Shown: positions 1-4,935 of the stretch, piece after piece
Numbering within the stretch: the first letter of the stretch is position 1
Layout: every line of letters begins with the position of its first letter
NCBI GenBank assembly: GCA_902782795.1
Contig: CACZOT010000285.1
Coordinates: forward strand, 1 to 5,641
Length of the DNA stretch: 5,641 nt
Source of the DNA: an uncultured Eubacteriales bacterium
GTDB lineage: Bacteria; Bacillota; Clostridia; Christensenellales; Aristaeellaceae
Direction of reading: 5' to 3'
Program-made: the position numbers and the translations under genes
Notes under the pieces: model-generated
Seen by the model: the letters and a program-made list of their open reading frames with translations, nothing else
Told to the model about the DNA's origin: nothing
The model's database searches: none

Positions 1-609
1 ATCCTCTTCTGCCCCGGCGATCCGGAGCTGGTCGCCATCAAGCGCAAGACCCACGACCTGAACGTCGACTACAACCAGACCCACGAGGGCGAGACGGAAA
101 AGCGCCGCGCCATCCTCGAGGAGATCCTCGGCGGCATCGGAGAAAAATGCTCCATGCAGGGGCCGATCTTCTTCCATTACGGGAAGCACACCAAGGTCGG
201 CGAGCGCTTCTTCGCCAACTTCAATTTTACCGTGCAGGACGACGCCGAAGTCACCATCGGCGACGATGTGAACTTGGGCCCGGGCGTGACCATCGTCACC
301 CCCGTGCACCCCATGCTCCCGGACGAGCGCAACGCCATGCGCACCGCCTCGGGCGAGATCAAGCGCCTGTGCTACGCCAAGCCCGTGCACATCGGCAATA
401 ACGAGTGGTTCGGCGCGAACGTGACCGTCTGCCCGGGCGTCACCATCGGCGACAACTGCGTCATCGGCGCGGGCTCGGTCGTCACGCGGGATATCCCCGC
501 CAATTCCTTCGCCGCGGGCGTGCCCTGCCGCGTGATCCGCACCCTCAGCGAGGCCGACAGCATGGTGCACATGCCCGAGGTCCTCGCGGATAACGAAGTC
601 ATCAAATAA
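1..609 (+). CDS. Sugar O-acetyltransferase (LacA/Maa family), 5' partial
   Basis: The frame is open from the first base to a TAA at 607-609, giving 202 visible residues, so the start lies upstream of the window. The family moves acetyl from acetyl-CoA to a sugar hydroxyl (galactosides, maltose, glucose) in the cytoplasm and forms left-handed beta-helix trimers. Visible marks are the N-terminal segment CPGDPELVAIKRK typical of the family's lead helix, the FFANFN strand, hexapeptide repeats such as VTIGDDVNLGPGV and VTIGDNCVIGAGSVV, and the closing AAGVPCRVIR motif, which closely resembles LacA. The likely catalytic His is in VHPMLPDER (codon 307-309). The usual IGNNVWIG segment reads IGNNEWFG here. 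Only about a dozen N-terminal residues seem to be missing. The true acceptor cannot be read from sequence; the isomerase 28 nt downstream suggests a sugar-related operon. An in-frame ATG at 154 is internal, because conserved family sequence continues upstream of it. Confidence 0.9.
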   Translation: MLFCPGDPELVAIKRKTHDLNVDYNQTHEGETEKRRAILEEILGGIGEKCSMQGPIFFHYGKHTKVGERFFANFNFTVQDDAEVTIGDDVNLGPGVTIVTPVHPMLPDERNAMRTASGEIKRLCYAKPVHIGNNEWFGANVTVCPGVTIGDNCVIGAGSVVTRDIPANSFAAGVPCRVIRTLSEADSMVHMPEVLADNEVIK

Positions 610-637
610 CCCCAACAAACAAAGGAGGACGCGCACC

Positions 638-1522
638 ATGAAAGTCAACATCGGCACCTATTCCTTCGGCGGCATGGCCAGCTACCTGGGCCTCGGCCCG
701 ACCCTGCGCGAGAAGTTCCAGACCATCAAGAGCCTGGGCTTCGACGGCGTGGAGCTCCTGCCGGTCGACCTGGACAACGACGTGGAGGACATCAAGCGTT
801 GGGCCGAAGAGGCCGGCCTGGAGATCACCTCCGTGCACGCCGAGCCCACCGAGGAGATCGTCAAGAAGATGGCCGCGCTCGGCGGCAAGGCCGTCATCTG
901 GGCCAGCACGCCCTTCTGCAACAAGGAGGAGGCCATCGAGGTCGCCCACCAGCTCGACGAGATGGCCGAGATGGCCGCGCCCTACGGCATCAAGATCGGC
1001 TACCACAACCACAGCCAGGAGTTCTTCGTGGACCAGGGCAAGACCCTGCTGGAGCACCTCCTCGAAAACGGCAGCAAGTTCTTCCTCCAGCTGGACTGCG
1101 GCTGGGCCCAGAACGGCGGCTGCTATCCGCCCACCTTCATCCGCGAGCACCTGGGCCGCTTCGTCTCTATCCACGTCAAGGAGAACAGCAAGGTGCAGGG
1201 CCCTGGCCCGCGCCCCGCTTCCCGCCATGCCAAGAGCGACCGCCCCTCCTTCGGCAACGTCAAGGAGCTGCCGCTTGAGCAGCGCCAGAAGATCCTCGAC
1301 GAGATGACCGCCCGCAACAACAGCCCCGAGGGCCGCAAGCGCTTCGAGGTGCAGTGCCCCATGGGCGCGCCCGAGAGCAATATGAACTGGCAGGAGATCA
1401 AGAACGCCCTGGACGAGCAGGACTTCGAGGCCTTCTGGGTCATCGAGCGCGAGGGCTTCTACGACGAGCACGACAAGTGCATCGCCGAGGACGCCGCCTA
1501 CGTGCACGAGCACGTGAAGTAA
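638..1522 (+). CDS. Sugar phosphate isomerase/epimerase (xylose isomerase-like TIM barrel)
   Basis: This 294-residue protein belongs to the AP endonuclease 2/xylose isomerase-like TIM-barrel family, cytoplasmic metal-dependent enzymes that isomerise or epimerise sugars, inositol derivatives or their phosphates. The N-terminal strand MKVNIGTYSF leads into helix and strand units including FDGVEL (Glu39) and SVHAE (His67), then GYHNHSQEF (His123, His125, Glu128), LQLDCGW (Asp153), SIHVKE (His179) and FWVIEREG (Glu270). Asp153, His179 and Glu270 sit where the family's metal ligands normally lie. The start is supported by AGGAGG at 623-628, 9 nt before the ATG. Between His179 and the last barrel strands there is a long charged, Pro-rich segment (about residues 182-240) that seems larger than usual for the family. 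Substrate is unknown. The gene lies 28 nt after the acetyltransferase with no visible promoter between them, so the two are probably cotranscribed. Confidence 0.88.
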   Translation: MKVNIGTYSFGGMASYLGLGPTLREKFQTIKSLGFDGVELLPVDLDNDVEDIKRWAEEAGLEITSVHAEPTEEIVKKMAALGGKAVIWASTPFCNKEEAIEVAHQLDEMAEMAAPYGIKIGYHNHSQEFFVDQGKTLLEHLLENGSKFFLQLDCGWAQNGGCYPPTFIREHLGRFVSIHVKENSKVQGPGPRPASRHAKSDRPSFGNVKELPLEQRQKILDEMTARNNSPEGRKRFEVQCPMGAPESNMNWQEIKNALDEQDFEAFWVIEREGFYDEHDKCIAEDAAYVHEHVK

Positions 1523-1558
1523 GTCGGGGGAACGTCTCCTCCGCAAGGGATACAACAA

Positions 1559-1602
1559 AAAAAGGCTTCCGGATCCTGACGCTGGGATCCGGAAGCCTTT
1601 TT
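1559..1602 (+). terminator. Intrinsic terminator after the isomerase gene
   Basis: An uninterrupted inverted repeat of 18 bp (1559-1576 with 1585-1602) surrounds an 8-nt loop (1577-1584). It is followed by a T-rich tract to 1611 broken by one C at 1603. It starts 36 nt after the isomerase stop and should end the acetyltransferase-isomerase transcript. The A-run on the left arm could allow some function on the other strand, but no gene reads into it from that side. Confidence 0.93.
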
Positions 1603-1714
1603 CTTTTTTTTGGCGGGGCTGTCCCGATCTGCGGGAGGCGCTTTGTTTTCCATATGCGGGGACCGGGGCCGCGAAAAAGAAAAATGGCGCGGGGGCTCTC
1701 TTTCCCGCGGCGGG

Positions 1715-1731
1715 ACGGGTCTAATGGACGT
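1715..1731 (+). promoter_or_regulatory. Possible ECF-type -10 element upstream of the sigma gene
   Basis: GTCTAAT at 1719-1725, followed by GGAC, resembles the CGTC(TAAT) -10 element of many Bacillota ECF sigma promoters. It would start transcription about 10-20 nt before the ribosome site at 1741, giving a very short leader and suggesting autoregulation. No convincing AAC-type -35 element is seen at the usual spacing; the stretch around 1693-1703 (GGGCTCTCTTT) is only a weak candidate. The call rests on the -10 match and its position alone. Confidence 0.35.
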
Positions 1732-1740
1732 GCGGGACAA

Positions 1741-1747
1741 AGGGAGG
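1741..1747 (+). promoter_or_regulatory. Ribosome binding site fixing the sigma factor start
   Basis: AGGGAGG lies 8 nt before the ATG at 1756. It decides between that start and several in-frame upstream starts (for example ATG 1684), which lack a comparable site and would add sequence unrelated to sigma factors. Confidence 0.8.
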
Positions 1748-1755
1748 CAACGAGG

Positions 1756-2235
1756 ATGAACGTTCAGGAATTCAGCCGGCGCGCGGACGCGTGCGCCGGA
1801 AAGCTCTACGCGGTGGCCTACTGTACGCTGCGCAGCGAGGCCGACTGCGAGGACGCTGTCCAGGAGGCGCTCCTGCGGGCCTGGCGCAAGCTGTACGCCC
1901 TGCGCGGCGAGGAGTTCTTCGAGACGTGGCTGGTGCGCATCTGCATCAACGAGAGCCGCCGCATCCTGCGCCGCCGAACCCTGCGCGGAGAGCTCCCCCT
2001 GGAGGAGGCGGCCCAGGCCGCCGCGCCGCCGCCGGAGGACCCCGCCCTGCGCGACGCCGTCCGCGCCCTGGAGCTGAGATGGCGGCTGCCCATCGTCCTG
2101 CACTACATCGACGGCTATTCGGAAAAGGAGACGGCGGCGATCTTGCGCCTGCCCGTCTCTACGGTGAAATGGCGCCTGCGAGAAGGCCGCGCGCGGCTGC
2201 GGGCGCGCCTGGAAGAAAAGGAGGAAGCACAGTGA
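1756..2235 (+). CDS. ECF-family RNA polymerase sigma factor
   Basis: The 159-residue product has the two-domain layout of group IV (ECF) sigma factors, which direct RNA polymerase to a small regulon when released from a regulator. Region 2 covers about residues 5-74: DCEDAVQEALLRAWRKLY (30-47) is region 2.2, the core-polymerase contact, and FETWLVRICINESRRILRRR (55-74) covers regions 2.3-2.4, which melt and read the -10. A Pro/Ala-rich linker (about 80-97) leads to region 4 (about 100-153), where LHYIDGYSEKETAAILRLP and STVKWRLREGRARL form the helix-turn-helix that reads the -35. Length is normal for ECF factors. The reading frame stays open far upstream, into the isomerase gene, but sigma homology and the ribosome site support ATG 1756. 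The stop overlaps the next start, so the sigma factor and its presumed regulator are coupled in translation. The ECF subgroup cannot be fixed by eye. Confidence 0.92.
   Translation: MNVQEFSRRADACAGKLYAVAYCTLRSEADCEDAVQEALLRAWRKLYALRGEEFFETWLVRICINESRRILRRRTLRGELPLEEAAQAAAPPPEDPALRDAVRALELRWRLPIVLHYIDGYSEKETAAILRLPVSTVKWRLREGRARLRARLEEKEEAQ
2219..2224 (+). promoter_or_regulatory. Ribosome binding site for the GTG-started membrane protein
   Basis: A perfect AGGAGG inside the 3' end of the sigma gene lies 7 nt before the GTG at 2232-2234. It selects this GTG, which overlaps the sigma stop as GTGA, over the many upstream in-frame possibilities buried in the sigma gene. Confidence 0.85.
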
Positions 2236-3422
2236 ACAACAACGATACGATCCGCTGGGAGAAGGCCGTGCCCGAAGCGCCGGAGAGCTTCCGGCGGCGC
2301 ATGCGCGACACGTATCCCGAACTGGAGGAACGGCCGGCCTTCCGGCCGCGCCTGGCCGCGCGGCTGGCGGCCTGCGCCTGCGCGCTGATCCTGCTGCTGG
2401 CGGGAGGACTCTGGCTGCGTCAGGCGGTCTCTCCGCGGGACGCCCTCGCGCCAGGCGGCGGGAGCGAGGGCCGGCCTCTCTGGGTGCGCCGTGCGGGGGG
2501 CTTTACCGACAGGGTCTACTTTGCGCCGGACGCCGAGCCGTTTTACCACGGCAGCGATCTGTGCCTGGATCTCGGCGGCGCGCGGACCCGGCCGGTCTCG
2601 GTGGCGGAGGCGCTGGAAAAGGGCCTGGAGCCCTGCCCGCGCTGCGTCACCGTGGGCGGCGGCTTTGGGCTCGTCTACGGCGAGACCACCCCGGAGGAGG
2701 AAGCGGAGCTGGACGGCGAGCGCTATCTTGTGCCCGGAGGCCTGACCTATCACCGCTTCACCACCTGCGAGCGGCTGCCCGCGCACACGCTGAGGGACGG
2801 CGGCCTGACGGTCGTCACGCTGCGCGAGGCGCTGGCCGGGGGCGTCGGGCCCTGCCCGAGCTGCTGCAAGGACCGCCGCCTCTCCCTGGACGTCCTCTGC
2901 GCCCACGCGGACGAGATCCTCGTCTACACCGCCGTGAACGACAATTGGTTCCACCCGGCCATCGGGATGGTGCGGGACGCCTGGTGGGGCGTTTTGCGCC
3001 TTACGGCCCGGGAGGCCCTGGAGATGGGCAAGCTGCCCTGCCCCTGTTCCTACGCCTACCCGCCGGACGAGGTCAGCGCCCAGAACCCGAATATGCTGGA
3101 CGAGGTCTGGTCCCGGGCGGACGCGCCGTACTATCACCAGATGAAGATGTGCCAGGGCGAACTGTACGGCGAGGGCGACAGCGTATCCAAGTGGAAGCTG
3201 GCGGGCAAGGCGGCCTGCCCCGTCTGCATGCGGGAGCGGCCCGTCCGCGACGCGAGCGGCCTGGCGGAGTCCGTGGCCGAATCGATCGTCTTCTGCGGCC
3301 GCGGGGACGCCTTCTATCATCGGGATTTCCACTGCGAGCACGCCGACGGCTCCGGCGCGACCCACACCCTGCGCGCCGCTTGGGAAGCGGGCAAGCAGCC
3401 CTGCCCCTACTGCGCCGGGTAG
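2232..3422 (+). CDS. Putative membrane-bound anti-sigma factor/sensor with five HCCC zinc-binding modules
   Basis: This 396-residue protein starts at GTG, overlapping the sigma stop by 4 nt. Residues 1-44 are a short basic cytoplasmic segment (RWEKAVPEAPESFRRRMRDT), where a sigma-binding region would lie. Residues 45-62 form one membrane span, and positive charges before it predict an outside C-terminus. Five tandem modules follow, each aromatic-His-x4-Cys, 20-30 residues often holding A-x2-x-G, then PCPxC: His106/Cys111/Cys135/Cys138; His174/Cys179/Cys208/Cys211; His241/Met246/Cys270/Cys272; His302/Cys307/Cys329/Cys332; His363/Cys368/Cys391/Cys394. This matches the small Ada-like HCCC domains known from Bacillota surface proteins and nuclease tails, so zinc binding is expected in four of five. 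The third module has lost one Cys and its final pair is CPC. The anti-sigma role is inferred from gene order and topology; the N-terminal segment is shorter than a classical anti-sigma domain and shows no HxxxCxxC zinc-anti-sigma motif. It could instead be a sigma-regulated surface protein. Confidence 0.72.
   Translation: MNNNDTIRWEKAVPEAPESFRRRMRDTYPELEERPAFRPRLAARLAACACALILLLAGGLWLRQAVSPRDALAPGGGSEGRPLWVRRAGGFTDRVYFAPDAEPFYHGSDLCLDLGGARTRPVSVAEALEKGLEPCPRCVTVGGGFGLVYGETTPEEEAELDGERYLVPGGLTYHRFTTCERLPAHTLRDGGLTVVTLREALAGGVGPCPSCCKDRRLSLDVLCAHADEILVYTAVNDNWFHPAIGMVRDAWWGVLRLTAREALEMGKLPCPCSYAYPPDEVSAQNPNMLDEVWSRADAPYYHQMKMCQGELYGEGDSVSKWKLAGKAACPVCMRERPVRDASGLAESVAESIVFCGRGDAFYHRDFHCEHADGSGATHTLRAAWEAGKQPCPYCAG
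2514..3413 (+). repeat. Five tandem protein modules (zinc-ribbon-like, HCCC)
   Basis: Within the membrane protein, modules lie at about 2514-2645, 2724-2864, 2913-3050, 3102-3227 and 3282-3413. The spacing of the module His residues is regular: 68, 67, 61 and 61 residues. Similarity is limited to the His/Cys framework, nearby aromatics and an Ala/Gly helix before PCPxC; the DNA itself does not look like a recent tandem duplication. This points to old, diverged repeats kept by selection on the metal-ligand pattern. Confidence 0.8.
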
Positions 3423-3434
3423 AACGCCCCGCGC

Positions 3435-3478
3435 GCAAAAACCGCGCCGCCCCAAAGCATGGGCGGCGCGGTTTTTGC
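3435..3478. terminator. Bidirectional terminator between convergent operons
   Basis: A perfect 18-bp inverted repeat (3435-3452 with 3461-3478) surrounds an 8-nt loop (3453-3460). The core is GC-rich, flanked by AAAAA on the left arm and TTTTT on the right arm, so the hairpin can end with a U-tract when read from either strand. It lies 13 nt after the stop of the zinc-module gene (+) and 9 nt after the end of the DUF3795-type gene (-), as expected for a shared terminator. Confidence 0.9.
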
Positions 3479-3486
3479 CGGTGCGG

Positions 3487-3750
3487 TCATTCCTCCCGCA
3501 GGCGCAGTACGCGGGCGCGGGCTTCCCGGTGGCTGTCGGATTCCTCGTAGAACTCCGACATCATCCCGCAGGGGAATTCCGGGCACATGCCGCAGTGGGG
3601 GATCCCCTTTTCCCGGCAGCAAGCGACGGGCGGGCAGGGATCGCCGTCCGGCCATGTGCTCTCGCGGCAGCCGGGGCATTTCCGACTGGCGTAATCCGGG
3701 CAGGCGGCGCAGTCCACGCCGCAGTAGCCGATGAGGGAGAGATCCGTCAT
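3487..3750 (-). CDS. Small cysteine-rich DUF3795-type protein
   Basis: This 87-residue product has eleven cysteines (10, 14, 17, 25, 28, 39, 44, 45, 53, 56, 61). The opening LIGYCGVDCAACPDY, the middle CPGC and the closing CGMCPEFPC follow the pattern of DUF3795 proteins, presumed zinc or iron-sulfur binding proteins of unknown function common in Clostridia and archaea. It lacks the longer spacer often found between the first and second Cys clusters, so it is a short form. The ATG at 3750 is supported by AAAGGAG at 3758-3764 on the minus strand, 7 nt upstream. No signal peptide or membrane span is visible, so it should be cytoplasmic. It lies 52 nt downstream of the EEP-family gene with no clear promoter between, so cotranscription is likely. 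Family assignment is from motif memory, and no biochemical role can be given. Confidence 0.8.
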   Translation of the reverse strand: MTDLSLIGYCGVDCAACPDYASRKCPGCRESTWPDGDPCPPVACCREKGIPHCGMCPEFPCGMMSEFYEESDSHREARARVLRLREE

Positions 3751-3802
3751 GGCGGCGCTCCTTTCTCGCGGGGAGTTTTCGGGCTGGCGCGAGGAAGGCC
3801 CC

Positions 3803-4855
3803 CTACTCCAGCACGACCTCCAGCCGCACGGGGTTGTGGTCGGAATCGGCGAAGCCGAGGCCGACGGTCTCCACGCGCTCCAGGCGCACGTTGGGCGAGA
3901 TGAGGAACCCGTCGATGACGTAGTGCTGGGCCGCGGCGGCGTCGTAGGGCATGTTGAGCAGGCGGCAGGTGGGCGTGGCGAGGTCGAAGGCGCAGGAGAA
4001 GCCCTCGGGGAGGGCCTCGGCGTCGAACACGCCCGGCAGCCAGTTCTCCGGCGTGAAAATGGGGTATTCGTCCAGCGATCCGGGGAAGACCTGGTTGAAA
4101 TCGCCGCCGGCGATGACCCAGTTGCCCTTGGCGTACTCCGCGCCGATGAACTCGGAAAGCTGGCGCGCCTGGGCGATCTTGCCCTCGCCGCTGTCGTAGG
4201 CCTCCAGGTGGAGGTTGACGAGCACGAGCTGGCGGTCCGTGCCCTCCACGGGCAGGTAGCTGGCCAGCAGGCAGCGTTTGAGGTTGGCGATGCGCACGGG
4301 CCAGGAGAAGGGACAGGGCAGGGCGATGCGCTCGGCGGAATCGACGGCGTAGCGCGAGAGGGTGAACAGGCCGCTTTGCACCTTGCCGATGGGCGGCACG
4401 GGATAGGGCACGAAGGGCACGGAGAAGTTCTTGGCGAAGGCGCAGGAGGCCTCCGGCATGGCGGCCAGCAATCGGCCGCGCTCGTCGATGCCGAAGGAGC
4501 GCGTGGAGCTCTCGTCCACCTCCTGGAGGAGGGCGAGATCGGCCTGCTCGGCGGCGAGGAACTCCCCGATGCCGGAAAGGTATTTCTCCACCGTGGCCTT
4601 GTCCGCGCTGCGGACGCCGCTGCCGCCGTCCATGAAGAAATCGGAAGCGGCGCCGAGGCCGCCGTAGCCGACGTTCCAGGTGACGAGCTTCAGGCTCTGG
4701 CCGGGGGCAAGGGTCTTTTCCGCCCGCGCCTCCACGGAGACGGTCTCCACAGCGGCGGGCTCGAATTCCGTGACGGTCAGGGCGAGGATGCCGAGGATGG
4801 CGACGCAGACGACCGCCAGGAGCGCGATGCCGACGCCTTTGAGGATCTTGCGCAT
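3803..4855 (-). CDS. Membrane-anchored endonuclease/exonuclease/phosphatase (EEP) family protein
   Basis: Starting from ATG 4855 the product has 350 residues. MRKILKG followed by a hydrophobic stretch to about residue 28 is a signal anchor; it has no proper lipobox before its Cys, so the catalytic domain should face outside. The EEP fold (metal-dependent phosphodiesterases such as DNase I, exonuclease III, sphingomyelinases and inositol phosphatases) is shown by VTWNVGYGG (Asn61), LLQEVD (Glu112, metal ligand), VNLHLEA (Asn214, His216), GGDFNQ (Asp252, Asn254), VIDGFLIS (Asp315) and SDHNPV (Asp339, His340, catalytic). All key residues seem present, so the enzyme is probably active, but nucleic acid, lipid and phosphosugar substrates cannot be told apart by eye. 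A GTG at 4864 would add three residues but overlaps the ribosome site. It lies between the dehydrogenase (80 nt upstream) and the DUF3795-type gene (52 nt downstream) on the same strand. Confidence 0.88.
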   Translation of the reverse strand: MRKILKGVGIALLAVVCVAILGILALTVTEFEPAAVETVSVEARAEKTLAPGQSLKLVTWNVGYGGLGAASDFFMDGGSGVRSADKATVEKYLSGIGEFLAAEQADLALLQEVDESSTRSFGIDERGRLLAAMPEASCAFAKNFSVPFVPYPVPPIGKVQSGLFTLSRYAVDSAERIALPCPFSWPVRIANLKRCLLASYLPVEGTDRQLVLVNLHLEAYDSGEGKIAQARQLSEFIGAEYAKGNWVIAGGDFNQVFPGSLDEYPIFTPENWLPGVFDAEALPEGFSCAFDLATPTCRLLNMPYDAAAAQHYVIDGFLISPNVRLERVETVGLGFADSDHNPVRLEVVLE

Positions 4856-4861
4856 GGGGTA

Positions 4862-4867
4862 CACCTC
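4862..4867 (-). promoter_or_regulatory. Ribosome binding site deciding the EEP gene start
   Basis: Read on the minus strand this is GAGGTG, a good match to the 16S rRNA tail complement, with 6 nt before ATG 4855. The GTG at 4864-4862 that could extend the gene by three residues is the last part of this site, and only purine-rich AGAAGA lies upstream of it, so ATG 4855 is preferred. Confidence 0.7.
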
Positions 4868-4884
4868 TTCTCTCAGGTAGGGAA

Positions 4885-4914
4885 CGGGCCCCGCTGCAAA
4901 GGCGGCGGGGCCCG
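4885..4914 (-). terminator. GC-rich hairpin after the dehydrogenase gene, weak terminator
   Basis: A 13-bp stem (4885-4897 with 4902-4914, one T-G pair) closes a 4-nt AAAG loop, starting 21 nt after the dehydrogenase stop. On the minus strand it is followed only by TTCCC, not a proper U-tract. It may act as a partial terminator or protect the 3' end of the message while letting some transcription reach the EEP gene. Confidence 0.45.
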
Positions 4915-4935
4915 GACGTACGGTTACAGGGGAGA

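Noticed and set aside
602..1558. Long open frame (318 codons) antisense to the isomerase gene
   Set aside because: It is a shadow of the GC-rich codon pattern: low-complexity Leu/Val/Ala/Gly-rich product, no family motif, no ribosome site, and the sense strand holds a clear enzyme.
1354..1755. N-terminal extension of the sigma factor into the isomerase gene
   Set aside because: The frame is open but crosses a strong terminator, and the extra sequence is not sigma-like. AGGGAGG at 1741 places the start at 1756.
2115..3455. 446-codon open frame antisense to the zinc-module gene
   Set aside because: Its product is Arg/Ala/Gly-rich without motifs. The sense frame has regular His/Cys modules, a membrane span and a perfect ribosome site.
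2561..3550. 329-codon + strand frame overlapping the zinc-module gene
   Set aside because: It is out of frame with the supported gene, has an Arg/Gly/Pro-rich random-looking product, and runs through the terminator at 3435-3478.
4790..4810. Lipoprotein signal (lipobox) in the EEP protein
   Set aside because: The Cys in the hydrophobic segment is preceded by Ala-Val-Val, lacking the small residue normally required at -1, so a membrane anchor is the better reading.
4865..4935. Separate promoter for the EEP gene
   Set aside because: No recognisable -35/-10 pair is seen on the minus strand; the gap is mostly the GC-rich hairpin. Readthrough from the dehydrogenase gene is more likely.
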